A stretch of 64,000 nucleotides of DNA from Sporosarcina pasteurii (GCF_041295575.1 NZ_CP160452.1:2852001-2916000); one strand, 5' to 3'. Shown: positions 49,234 to 57,658, counted from the first letter of the stretch. Numbers and translations: made by a program. The notes: generated by a model from the sequence alone, not told the origin.

Positions 49234-49779
49234 TTGAAAAGATTAGTTTTTAGTAGTGCACTAATTCTATCTCTAGTACTTGCAGGTTGTGGAGAAACTG
49301 AAACAGAAAACCTAGGTGGTACTGTTGAAAATAATGTCTCAGAAAACGCTGACAACACAGGCACAGAAAATGAAAAAACCGATAACACTGAAGGGGAAAC
49401 AGAAGAAAACGAATTTAACCAAGTGATTGTCGATAACGAAAATTATAAAGCGACATTGCTTGAAATTGTAAAAAAGAAAGACCCTATATTCGGTGAATCA
49501 ATCCAAGTTGTTTTCGAGATTGAAAATAAACTAGATTATGCTATCGGAGTACAAGCACGTAGCGTATCAGCTGACGGTTATATGGTCGACGAAACGATTT
49601 TAAGTATGTCTCAAGAGGTGGCAGCTGGCAAAAAAGCGAAAGCCGTTTTATCTATCGAGGATTTTGAGGGATATGATTTCCCTGAATTAAAAGAGGACTT
49701 TGAAATGGATTTACACGTATTTAACTATGATTCATTTGAAGATATTGCTCAACATGAGGTAAAAGTGTCATTTGAATAA
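49234..49779 (+). CDS. putative lipoprotein, DUF4352/DUF5067-like
   Basis: The 181-residue protein has a lipoprotein signal with lipobox LVLAGC (Cys19), an acidic Asn/Glu/Thr-rich linker (about 20-62), and a beta-sandwich-like domain with VFEIENKLDYAIGVQARSVS and DGYMVDETILSMSQEVAAGKK. This pattern resembles DUF4352/DUF5067 extracellular domains of Bacillales. It starts at TTG with AGGAGGGG upstream. The function is unknown. Confidence 0.78.
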   Translation: MKRLVFSSALILSLVLAGCGETETENLGGTVENNVSENADNTGTENEKTDNTEGETEENEFNQVIVDNENYKATLLEIVKKKDPIFGESIQVVFEIENKLDYAIGVQARSVSADGYMVDETILSMSQEVAAGKKAKAVLSIEDFEGYDFPELKEDFEMDLHVFNYDSFEDIAQHEVKVSFE

Positions 49780-49793
49780 TTTAAATTAATCCC

Positions 49794-49843
49794 AAAACGT
49801 AAAACGACTTCTTGATAAATCGAGCTATCGTTTTACGTTTTTT
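49794..49843 (+). terminator. terminator of the lipoprotein gene
   Basis: A 14-bp perfect stem AAAACGTAAAACGA/TCGTTTTACGTTTT is followed by TT. The following 49844-50130 holds nothing I can assign. Confidence 0.85.
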
Positions 49844-50130
49844 GCGCTCTATTCACGGAAATAAATCTGCTTATGATGAGTACCGGTTCAAAGATACCTG
49901 GTTCTAAATCCACATTTCGTTGGATACTCGTGTTACATGCAATTATAAATATTCAACAAGTAAATAGTCCCAAAATACGACTACAATACAAATCAACGGC
50001 AACACTACATACTATCCAATATATCCCTCACAATTGTAATTTATTGTCAGAATAATTCTGTACGCAGGTAAGCGGCACTTAATATATCGTGTCCGGAAAA
50101 TAGGGGCTTGATCATGGGCACCTATCCAAT

Positions 50131-50601
50131 CTAATACATACGATACACCCTCCGTTCCCCCGCCCACGCATGCCCCAAATAAAACGGAAATGCCACAACC
50201 TCCTTCCGCTGAACATACAAAATCTCAGACTTACCCGTTTCATTAAAATCAAAGCTCTTCCCCATCAGATGGGAAGCATTTGTTAACCGCCTCGGCTTTT
50301 CACGATACATTTCCTGATGAAGCGAATAGGCGTCCAATACATCTTCACTGTAGTAGAAGGCAAACAAGCCTGGTTGGTTCGTTTGGACGGCATACAGCTT
50401 TATTTTCCCGATGTTCAACAAGTTCCGCTCCACCATGTCCGAAATCGCTTGTTCATCATATTCAATCTCATCCAGCTTTTCGGAAGCGTCGTCTGCATAC
50501 ACTTTACCTTCTGAAACGGCCCAGAAAACGCGATGTGCGAGGCCAATCATATCGATTTCAATCGCTAAGGAAAGCACTTCTTGTACAGTTACCATCGTCA
50601 C
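50131..50601 (-). CDS. hypothetical protein of the phage-type replication module
   Basis: The product has about 156 residues: VQEVLSLAIEIDMIGLAHRVFWAVSEGKVYADDASEKLDEIEYDEQAI at the N-terminus, then a mixed region ending WAGERRVYRMY. I do not recognise the family. The GTG at 50601 overlaps the helicase stop (GTGA) with GGAAAGG five bases upstream; an ATG at 50595 is an alternative. It is the last gene of the block that holds a phage-type initiator and a broken helicase. Confidence 0.55.
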   Translation of the reverse strand: MTMVTVQEVLSLAIEIDMIGLAHRVFWAVSEGKVYADDASEKLDEIEYDEQAISDMVERNLLNIGKIKLYAVQTNQPGLFAFYYSEDVLDAYSLHQEMYREKPRRLTNASHLMGKSFDFNETGKSEILYVQRKEVVAFPFYLGHAWAGERRVYRMY

Positions 50602-51875
50602 GCCAACCTTTCCGCATTCCAATCGATATTGTAAAGAACACCCGTTTCTTTCACGTACCGGACAGCTACTGTTCCAGTTGGACCGTTGCGGTGTTTCGCA
50701 ATATTGATTTCCAATACATTCGGCTTTTCCGTATCTTTGTCATAGTAATCATCCCGGTATAAAAAGCCAATGACATCGGCGTCTTGTTCAATATTTCCGG
50801 AATCACGTAAGTCGCTCATGACCGGTCTTTTATCGTCTCTCACTTCGACACCACGATTCAGCTGGGATAGACAGACAACTGGACAGTTAAACTCCTTCGC
50901 CATTTGCTTTAAGTCGTTGCTAATTTGTCCCACGACTTCAGTCCGATTATTCTTTGGGTATTCACCCTGGATGATTTGCAAATAATCGATGAAAATGATG
51001 GGTTTCAGGTGTGGATCGGTGTTGATAATTTTTCTTGCTGTGGAACGCATTTGTGACACTTTAAGTCCCGCACGGTCATCGATATGGATATTGGTTGTAG
51101 CCAATTCACTGAGAGTAGGCATCCAGTTCGACTTTTGTTTCTCTGTAAAGTGCTGGTAAGGATCGCGCATGCGTAGTCGATTATAGCGCCCAGTTACGGC
51201 AATTAACCGATCTATCATGGACACCTTGCTCATTTCTAGTGAAAAGATGATTGGTTTATAGCCAGCGACTCCTGCATGCAATGCAAAATGGTTCAACGTA
51301 TCTGTCTTTCCCATAGAGGGCCTCGCTGCGATAATGATGAGTTCAGCAGGTTGAAAACCATCGAGGAGCTTGTCCAAAGCATTCAGTCCTGTCGAAACGC
51401 CTGGTACATGTGCCATCGGTTCGAAAGGCCTTTCAGCCATGCGAATTAAATCTGCTTGAATACTCGTTTCCATTCCCGCACTGCCCTCTTTTTCTAAATC
51501 CTCAAAAGCTTTTTGGATGGCTCCAATCTCCCAACCCCCTTCTTTCGCTTGGAAAAGTATTTTATTCTTCTCACGATTTTTCCACTCTTCCAGCATCATT
51601 TCCACATAACTATCAAACTTCGTTGGACTCGCAAAACTCGTCAAATCGGCCAAGTAATTCGCGCCGCCAAGTGCTGCCGGGTCCATCATCGTGAGGAGCG
51701 TAACATAATCGACGGGGCGTCTTTTGGCTAATCAATCTTGCATGCAACTGAAAATGTTTTTGTGGATATGGCTAATAAAGAAATCAATCTTCACTTCGCT
51801 ATCGGTGATTAAATAGTTTTCCGCTAACATCGTCCCTAACACGCTTTTTTCAATCTGCTCGCTACGTTCCGTCAT
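50598..51875 (-). pseudogene. DnaB-like replicative helicase, broken by in-frame TGA
   Basis: The frame from ATG 51875 encodes a DnaB N-terminal domain (TERSEQIEKSVLGTMLAENY...HKNIFSCMQD), then TGA at 51732-51734 (codon 48), and continues in the same frame with LAKRRPVDYVTLLTMMDPA and the RecA-like helicase domain (ARPSMGKTDTLN Walker A, IIFIDYLQII Walker B, LSQLNRGVE). Without the stop it would be about 425 residues, a normal length for phage DnaB. One base change (TTA to TGA) explains it. A product restarting at 51689 would lack the N-terminal domain. Confidence 0.82.
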
Positions 51876-52664
51876 TTACTCTTCCCCCTTGCTGAAGTCT
51901 AGTTCCGGTAGGATTGGCAGCCCATTATTTGTTGCACTTCGTGTTCCATTTGCACTTCTAAATTCTTCTAAGTAGTTTTCAAAGTTTGTCGCATTGAACA
52001 ATGTCGAAGGCCGTAAATATTTATTCCAATGCGTATTGTTTAGCCACATATTCACTTTCGTGTCGATGATATTTTTGAAATCGGCAAGTTCATACCCTTC
52101 ACGAAAACGTGCATTCACCAATCGCTCTGTTGCTTTTGAAGATGCCTTATATTGCTTGCCAGCTTTTTCATTTAAATAGTTAATCACAGCCACAGCATCG
52201 GGATGCTGCCCGACAGTATGTTTTTTAATACTCTTAACCTCTTTGGTTATTGCTAGTGACATTTTGTCATCGCTAGACATGACAGATTGGGCTTCCCCTT
52301 CAGGACTTTTTGTTACATTCGATAGGTCATTTTGTCCTGTTTGATGTTGAAGCATCGAATAATTAATTCGATACCATTTTGTCTTGTCCATTTTCATGCG
52401 ATTATAAGCATCTGTTGAAACGATAAACCCTTTTTCCTCCAGCCGATGAATTACTCTTTGGATTGTTCTTTCGGACCAAAAAAAGAATTCCTCGTTCTTC
52501 CATTCTTCATATGTCCTGTAAACCCACTTATACCCATCCCGAATGTTTTTTGAGATGAGCGATTTGTAATGTAGTTGCTGTAATAAAATCGCTTCGTTTA
52601 ACCCAACTTCCTTCACTAAAGATGGCAGTACGATTAGCGGAGATTCGTTAATTAATAAATTCAT
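51876..52664 (-). CDS. phage-type replication initiator (TIGR02220-like C-terminus)
   Basis: The 262-residue protein has an N-terminal winged-helix region (LLQQLHYKSLISK...YEEWKNEEFFFWSERTIQRVIHRLEEKGFI, about 27-82) and a C-terminal domain of the conserved phage type: VINYLNEKAGKQYKASSKATERLVNARFREGYELADFKNIID...WNKYLRPSTLFN..NFENYLEEF (about 160-240). Such proteins load the DnaB-like helicase at a phage origin. Its stop lies directly before the helicase ATG. No other phage genes are near, so this is a remnant. Confidence 0.78.
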   Translation of the reverse strand: MNLLINESPLIVLPSLVKEVGLNEAILLQQLHYKSLISKNIRDGYKWVYRTYEEWKNEEFFFWSERTIQRVIHRLEEKGFIVSTDAYNRMKMDKTKWYRINYSMLQHQTGQNDLSNVTKSPEGEAQSVMSSDDKMSLAITKEVKSIKKHTVGQHPDAVAVINYLNEKAGKQYKASSKATERLVNARFREGYELADFKNIIDTKVNMWLNNTHWNKYLRPSTLFNATNFENYLEEFRSANGTRSATNNGLPILPELDFSKGEE

Positions 52665-52840
52665 CCTTATTCCCCTTTCGATTGTAAAACCTCATGTATT
52701 TTGCCGTAGCAAATTTTTCATTGACGAGTAGTCCGTTCACTCTTTATATAGAGTGTTCATTCGAAAAAGGATACAAAAAGATGAAACTTTTTTTATTTGT
52801 ACAAAGTTGTCAAACACAGTTTCGGATTTTAGCCATATAA

Positions 52841-52886
52841 AAACACCCCAAAAGATAGGTTTTCAACACTAACTTTTGGGGTGTTT
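52841..52886 (-). terminator. terminator of the OFA-family MFS gene
   Basis: A 14-bp stem AAACACCCCAAAAG/CTTTTGGGGTGTTT is followed by a T-rich tract on the minus strand. Confidence 0.88.
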
Positions 52887-52890
52887 ATTG

Positions 52891-54174
52891 TTATTTACTA
52901 AATACTTTACTAGCTACCATTTCTTTTCCACGATCTACTTCTTCACTTTCCAAAAACACTTTATCCGGCTTCACGACAAACATACTTATGAAAGTAGCGA
53001 CTGTGAAGAGGGCCATAATGACATACAACACGACATCATACGAGTGTGTCTTTTCGAGAATAAGAGCGCTGAGCTGATTGCCTGATAGTCCTGCGATTGC
53101 CCAAGCAGATAAAGCCAATCCATGCACAGTCGAAATACTATTTAAACTGAAACGGTCCGACAAGAGTGGTGGCAATGATGAAAAACCTCCGCCGTAACCT
53201 GCATTGACAACACAAAGTAAGAGGATAATCAGAATTGCACTAGACTGCTGAATCCCATCAAGCACAATTGTTGCGAACAAGGCGGCAATCGATGATATAA
53301 AGATCATTTTATACACTGTATTACGATCTTGTAATCGGTCACCTAATGAAGAGAACATCAACCGTCCACCTGCATTGAAAACAGCTGTTAATGAACTTAC
53401 TAAGCCAATCGCCCCGAATCCAATGAACGCTAAAATCCCTTTTTCTTGTGAAATTAACGCCAATCCACATGTAATGTTTATGTAGAACATGAGCCAAATA
53501 CCAATAAATGTTTTATTAGTTAACACCTTTTTATAACTAAAACTTTGGCTTTGTACATTTTCTTCTTCAAACCCAGCAGGTTTCTTTAGCAACACATGCC
53601 CAATCACCATCATTACTAAATAGATACCCGCTAACATGTAAAACATGGTATAGACGTTCGCTGTATGTACTAACATCCCCTCATTGTTTCTTTCACCAAG
53701 GAGGTATTCCATGAGTGGGCTTGCAATGACTTTTGCTAAGCCGAAACCTGCAACCGCAAATCCCGTTGCCAACCCTTTTTGCTTCCAAAACCAAAGCATT
53801 AACGTTTTCACCGGCGTTAAATAACCAATCCCCAGACCAATGCCCATCACAATCCCGTAGGAAATATAAATACCAATCAGTGACTTTTGATAAATAAAGA
53901 AACCTGTTCCGGCCATTCCAACGACAAAAAATAGCGCCGCAAGCAGAGATGACTTATGAATGTCTTTTTCCACGAATCTTCCACCAAAAGCGGCGGACAT
54001 GCCCAGAACGAAAATCGCTAAACTAAATGCCCATTCCACTTCACCAATAGGTTTTCCAATGTAGGAAGCAATGTCATTCTTAAACAACGACCAGCAGTAA
54101 ACTGTACCAATACTACAGTGAATCAATAACGCAGGCAGTACAGCACGCATCCATTTATTCTCTAATCTACCCAT
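52891..54174 (-). CDS. MFS transporter, oxalate:formate antiporter (OFA) family
   Basis: The 427-residue protein has 12 membrane segments. OFA cues are the opening ENKWMRAVLPALLIHCSIGTVYCWSLFK, GIGLGIGYLTPVKTLMLWFWKQKGLATG (about 118-145), and the long central loop between segments 6 and 7. Family members exchange monocarboxylates; the substrate is unknown. The ATG at 54174 follows GAGGG; the upstream 34 codons of open frame lack a site and read as non-coding. Confidence 0.88.
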   Translation of the reverse strand: MGRLENKWMRAVLPALLIHCSIGTVYCWSLFKNDIASYIGKPIGEVEWAFSLAIFVLGMSAAFGGRFVEKDIHKSSLLAALFFVVGMAGTGFFIYQKSLIGIYISYGIVMGIGLGIGYLTPVKTLMLWFWKQKGLATGFAVAGFGLAKVIASPLMEYLLGERNNEGMLVHTANVYTMFYMLAGIYLVMMVIGHVLLKKPAGFEEENVQSQSFSYKKVLTNKTFIGIWLMFYINITCGLALISQEKGILAFIGFGAIGLVSSLTAVFNAGGRLMFSSLGDRLQDRNTVYKMIFISSIAALFATIVLDGIQQSSAILIILLLCVVNAGYGGGFSSLPPLLSDRFSLNSISTVHGLALSAWAIAGLSGNQLSALILEKTHSYDVVLYVIMALFTVATFISMFVVKPDKVFLESEEVDRGKEMVASKVFSK

Positions 54175-54337
54175 ATAACAATCCCTCTTCCTTCGCCATA
54201 ATAACGAACATAAATAATTAAAACTGTAAACTAATTCGCTTTTAGGGTGAAAATGAACATAAAAATAACCTTTCAACGTTACAATTAAACCTATTCACGA
54301 ATATAGATGGGATTATTATATATCATCTTCGCACAAA

Positions 54338-54362
54338 AAAACAGTCTAATTGTGACTGTTTT
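54338..54362 (-). terminator. terminator downstream of the GGDEF remnant
   Basis: A 9-bp stem AAAACAGTC/GACTGTTTT is followed by TTTG on the minus strand. Confidence 0.75.
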
Positions 54363-54399
54363 ACAACAGAGTGATTTTTTCTGAGAAGATTACCGGAAT

Positions 54400-54685
54400 T
54401 TAAAAGCGCACGCAGTTTCTGCCATCCTTTTTTGCTCTATACAAAGCCTGATCTGCTTTTCGAAATAATTCTTTCTCATTTGCATATTATAATGCCGTTT
54501 TGAATCTCTTGAGGACAAACAGCAATGTAATTAACGCCTACCCCAGTCTTGCGTAAATCACCGCCATTTTCATTGGAGAAACTAACCCACGATTGATTCT
54601 GGGCAATAATAACCCCTTCGTGATCCAATACAGCGATTTGATCTACTAGTGAATCGAGAACCGCTAGACTAAAAGGTTGCATCAT
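54400..54685 (-). pseudogene. PAS-GGDEF diguanylate cyclase remnant with internal deletion
   Basis: The 5' part (from ATG 54685) encodes a PAS-like start (LDSLVDQIAVLDHEGVIIAQ, NQSWVSFSNENGG) and runs into a stop near 54476. Downstream, in another frame, lies the end of a GGDEF domain: EKELFRKADQALYRAKKDGRNCVRF and a stop at 54400-54402. The middle of the PAS and nearly all of the GGDEF domain, including its catalytic loop, are missing. The junction is near 54476-54500. No enzyme can be made. Confidence 0.85.
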
Positions 54686-54711
54686 CTCATCTCCTTTCTC
54701 TATAAACTTAT

Positions 54712-54754
54712 GGCTAGGTTTTAGAACAGTTCGATATTCAATGGGAACCTAGCA
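54712..54754. repeat. dispersed palindrome, family B copy 3
   Basis: GGCTAGGTTTTAGAACAGTTC followed by GATATTCAATGGGAACCTAGC. It pairs at both ends and resembles the copy at 43298-43340. Confidence 0.7.
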
Positions 54755-54764
54755 CTTTTATCAA

Positions 54765-54800
54765 TAAAAAAGAGCCCTGTCCTCGTAAGGAGCATGGGCT
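54765..54800 (-). terminator. terminator of the homocysteine methyltransferase gene
   Basis: On the minus strand AGCCCATGCTC pairs imperfectly with GAGGACAGGGCT and is followed by CTTTTTTATT. Confidence 0.75.
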
Positions 54801-54897
54801 TGGTCGCTTGTCATTATAGTAGCATATTCTGTTGATTACTTATATCGATAAGAACTCTGTATTGCAGCATAAATCATGGATAGGTAACTACCCTCTC

Positions 54898-55947
54898 TTA
54901 AGCCTTTACGCGATACTCCAAATTATGCTTTTTCAGTGTTTCATCTTCACCGAATAGGAAATGTTTCTCCATATCTGGGGAGTATCTTGAGTTGATTGTT
55001 TCCACGCCGACCGCTTCCGCTACAGCGCGCAACATTGCCGGGGAGGCACCACAGCATAACCCAATATAATTTACACCAATTTCTTTTGCCGCTTTTGCCC
55101 ACTCAGCTAATTCATAACGGTTATGATAAAGCGGGTCTAGCGCAGTTGGGAATGTTGTTTCTAATGGGAGTTCACAACTGCAACCTGCATCTGGTAAATT
55201 GAAAAATGTAGGATTTTCTTCTGTCGTACGGTAAGGGATTGGCAATGCCCCAACATAGCCTTCCACGTTTTGTCGGATTTTTTCAAGGTATGGTTGCATC
55301 GTATCCGGACCACGGAAACAGTTCATCCCTACAACTAGCGCACCTTTTTCAGAAAGGATTCTACAAGATTCCTCCACCGTATAGCCATCTCTTAAAATAT
55401 TTTCTCCCATCAATCCTAACGTGATGACTGCAGGTAAATCATGCTTTAAAATCTCCTCTAAAGCAATCACAGCTTCTTCATGGTAATAAAACGTCTCACC
55501 ATTAATGAAGTCAACTTCCTCTTCCTTACACCATTTTACCATTTCAGCGAACATGCTTCTCACTTGGTCTTTTGATGCCGGATCTTCTGGGTCAAAAATA
55601 TTCGTATTTGAAATATTCCCCGCTACCAACGCTTCCTCTGTCGGATGTTCTTTGGCAACTTCTTTCGCCAAACGAATCGCATTTCTATTCAATGGTTCCA
55701 ATAATTCCTCTTTCCCAATAATACGCATTTTTTCTCTGTGGGCATTATACGTAAATGCCAACACAACATCTGAGCCAGCATTCATAAAATCCCTATAAGT
55801 CTGTTTCAGCGCATCGGGATTATCTAGCGCAACCTCGGGCACAAATGAACCTGCTTGTAAATAACCTCTTCGCTCTAATTCAAATAAATACCCTTCTCCT
55901 ACAATTACCGGACCGTCTTTTAACCTTTGCTCCAAACTGCGTTTCAT
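54898..55947 (-). CDS. homocysteine S-methyltransferase family protein (BHMT-like)
   Basis: The 349-residue TIM-barrel protein carries the zinc-ligand cysteines in VGMNCFRGPD (about residue 211) and the C-terminal GLCCGASP (about 299-300). The N-terminal ...GPVIVGEGYLFELERRGYLQ matches betaine-homocysteine methyltransferase more than MmuM. It would make methionine from homocysteine with a methyl donor such as betaine. An S-box riboswitch controls it, which fits methionine supply. GGAGG lies before the ATG. Confidence 0.88.
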   Translation of the reverse strand: MKRSLEQRLKDGPVIVGEGYLFELERRGYLQAGSFVPEVALDNPDALKQTYRDFMNAGSDVVLAFTYNAHREKMRIIGKEELLEPLNRNAIRLAKEVAKEHPTEEALVAGNISNTNIFDPEDPASKDQVRSMFAEMVKWCKEEEVDFINGETFYYHEEAVIALEEILKHDLPAVITLGLMGENILRDGYTVEESCRILSEKGALVVGMNCFRGPDTMQPYLEKIRQNVEGYVGALPIPYRTTEENPTFFNLPDAGCSCELPLETTFPTALDPLYHNRYELAEWAKAAKEIGVNYIGLCCGASPAMLRAVAEAVGVETINSRYSPDMEKHFLFGEDETLKKHNLEYRVKA

Positions 55948-55998
55948 TTCATTTCCTCCTCTTTAATAAGTCGTGCTTTTTATATTTACCAAAAATAA

Positions 55999-56025
55999 AA
56001 CCCCTTCTTTTGATAAGAAGAGGTT
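55999..56025 (-). terminator. S-box terminator upstream of the homocysteine methyltransferase gene
   Basis: On the minus strand AACCTCTTCTT pairs with AAGAAGGGGTT and is followed by TTATTTTTG. Confidence 0.88.
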
Positions 56026-56048
56026 GATGGTATCAATGTTTCACTCTT

Positions 56049-56145
56049 CTTATCTCCAAGCTGTACGCTACTGGAATTAGCACAGTACTTTAAAAGTCTG
56101 TTGCTGAGGCTTCAAAGGGCCAGTCCCTCCACCTCTCTGGATAAG
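56049..56145 (-). promoter_or_regulatory. SAM-I (S-box) riboswitch
   Basis: On the minus strand: CTTATCCAGAGAGGTGGAGG, GACTGGCCC, GAAGCCTCAGCAACAG, GTGCTAATTCCAG and GGAGATAAG, the complete S-box core. The second S-box in the window, controlling an alternative methionine-forming enzyme. Confidence 0.96.
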
Positions 56146-56232
56146 AAAGTTGCTTATTAAGTTGGTAATGAATACTTTACATATCTTTTAACTGAATGTC
56201 AATGTTATTCTGAATATACAAAAATTAACTCA

Positions 56233-56270
56233 CCTCTAAAACAATACAAAATTGCATTGGAACCAAGCAC
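56233..56270. repeat. dispersed palindrome, family B copy 4 (partial)
   Basis: CTCTAAAACAATACAAAATT followed by GCATTGGAACCAAGCAC matches the core and right half of family B. The 56146-56403 stretch holds nothing else. Confidence 0.6.
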
Positions 56271-56403
56271 TCAAAATCAACGTCATATGTTTTCGCCGAA
56301 AATCCCAGCTTTTGTTCATTGATTGGGTTGTTCATTATCTAGAGAGAAGTTCGTTTTAGAAAAGGATGAAACTTTTTTTGAAAAGGTATAAATTTCACGG
56401 ATT

Positions 56404-56446
56404 CTTGATATACATCAAGTCTAAATTTGGGTAATCTATATATACT
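56404..56446 (+). promoter_or_regulatory. FNR-type box and promoter of mvaK1
   Basis: CTTGATATACATCAAG (56404-56419) contains a perfect TTGAT-N4-ATCAA. A -10 TATACT lies at 56441-56446 with no -35 at the right distance. The box centre is about 41.5 bases before the expected start, the class II activator position. The regulator is unknown; Bacillus Fnr prefers TGTGA-N6-TCACA, so another Crp/Fnr member is possible. Confidence 0.65.
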
Positions 56447-56509
56447 ACTTCAGTTAAAATCAATTTATTAAATTTGCTGACGGCTGAAGCAAAGAAAAGG
56501 TGATTGTAG

Positions 56510-57454
56510 TTGGAAGATTTTTTAGCATCAAAAAGAAATACAAGTGGTTTCTCACATAGTAAAATCATTTTGACCGGAGAACATGCAGTTGTTTATGGAA
56601 ATCCGGCTATTGCGCTGCCATTTCCACTCAAAGTGGAGGCTATCATTGAAGAAATAACAAGTGACATCATCGTAGAATCTACGTTTTATACCGGACCGTT
56701 GGAACAGATTCCTACAAAATTAAAAGGAATCAGCGCCTGTATCCAACAAGTTTTGAGCGATTTAAATCGTCCTTGTGACAAACTAAAGATAACGATTCAT
56801 TCCCAAATTCCTATTGGGAAAGGTCTTGGATCTAGTGCGGCGATTGCTGTCGCGATTGTCAGAGGATTATTTTCCTTTTTCGAAACGAAGTTAGATGACG
56901 AGACACTGGCAGCCTTTGTACATACTGCTGAAGTGTATGCTCACGGGAATCCAAGTGGCATCGATATGGCTACAGCGATGAGCGATACACCCATCTGGTT
57001 TCAAAACGGAGACATTGTTCGTCTCGAAGTCACTTCCCCTCTCCATTTTGTAATTGCTGATTCAGGAAGGATTGGTAATACGCAAAAAACAGTGAGTCGG
57101 GTCAGAGCGCTATACGATAAAGATGAAGTTTTAAAGGAAAACTCATTGAGAAGAATGAAAGAAATTGCTTTTGCCGCTAAATCTGCCATGGCCAAAGGGG
57201 ATATACTGGAACTCGGCAAACTCCTTAATAAAAATCATTCTGAATTGATTCGAATTGGCGTGAGTGATGATGGGTTGAATCAACTTGTCCATACTGCGAA
57301 AAAAGCGGGAGCGCTTGGGGCCAAATTAACAGGTGGCGGTGATGGGGGCTGTATGCTTGCTTTGACGGACTCAAAGGAGAAAGCGGAAGAAATTTCAAGT
57401 GCGCTAGCTTCTGCAGGCGCACATCAAACGTGGTGCTTTACAATTGAATCTTAG
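56510..57454 (+). CDS. mvaK1: mevalonate kinase
   Basis: It phosphorylates mevalonate with ATP. The 314-residue GHMP kinase shows SKIILTGEHAVVYGNPAIALP (about 17-37), the ATP loop PIGKGLGSSAA (101-111), HGNPSGIDMAT (about 145-155) with the catalytic Asp, and the third motif LTGGGDGGCMLAL near the end. It starts at TTG with AAAGGTG upstream. It has its own promoter with an FNR-type box and its own terminator, and is followed by the permease-mvaD-mvaK2 operon with a matching box. Confidence 0.93.
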   Translation: MEDFLASKRNTSGFSHSKIILTGEHAVVYGNPAIALPFPLKVEAIIEEITSDIIVESTFYTGPLEQIPTKLKGISACIQQVLSDLNRPCDKLKITIHSQIPIGKGLGSSAAIAVAIVRGLFSFFETKLDDETLAAFVHTAEVYAHGNPSGIDMATAMSDTPIWFQNGDIVRLEVTSPLHFVIADSGRIGNTQKTVSRVRALYDKDEVLKENSLRRMKEIAFAAKSAMAKGDILELGKLLNKNHSELIRIGVSDDGLNQLVHTAKKAGALGAKLTGGGDGGCMLALTDSKEKAEEISSALASAGAHQTWCFTIES

Positions 57455-57498
57455 GTAAATGATTTAATAGAATAGACAATACGTTTTACATTTATGGC

Positions 57499-57535
57499 GA
57501 ATCATTCATTCCTCCAAAATGGATGATTCTTTTTT
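57499..57535 (+). terminator. terminator of mvaK1
   Basis: A 12-bp stem GAATCATTCATT/AATGGATGATTC (one G-U) is followed by TTTTTT, so mvaK1 is monocistronic. Confidence 0.88.
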
Positions 57536-57539
57536 CAAA

Positions 57540-57581
57540 CTTGATGTACGTCAAGTTTTTTTGATGCCTTTCATGTAAACT
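57540..57581 (+). promoter_or_regulatory. FNR-like box and promoter of the permease-mvaD-mvaK2 operon
   Basis: CTTGATGTACGTCAAG (57540-57555) is a perfect palindrome with one change per... half limited to the second arm relative to TTGAT-N4-ATCAA (GTCAA). A -10-like ATGTAAACT with TAAACT at 57576-57581 puts the box centre again near -41.5. Confidence 0.55.
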
Positions 57582-57597
57582 ACACATATCTTCCCTC

Positions 57598-57627
57598 TTG
57601 AGAATGATTCTCAATTTCATTTACAAT
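57598..57627 (+). promoter_or_regulatory. second promoter with Fur-like box
   Basis: TTGAGA (57598-57603), an 18-base spacer and TACAAT (57622-57627) form a sigma-A promoter. TGAGAATGATTCTCA (57599-57613) covers its -35 and is a perfect 7-1-7 palindrome that differs from the Fur consensus TGATAATNATTATCA at two symmetric positions. Confidence 0.55.
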
Positions 57628-57658
57628 AGGATATATCATAGAAAGGATGTGTCATTTT

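Noticed and set aside
50280-50762. A 160-codon plus-strand frame
   Set aside because: It is a shadow of the helicase and downstream gene on the minus strand.
52735-52765. Hairpin CACTCTTTATATAGAGTG upstream of the phage-type initiator, considered as an origin or terminator
   Set aside because: It has no iterons, no DnaA boxes and no T tract in the useful direction.
56355-56400. TGAAACTTTTT sequence considered as a sigma-W type -35
   Set aside because: No CGTA-type -10 follows at the right distance.
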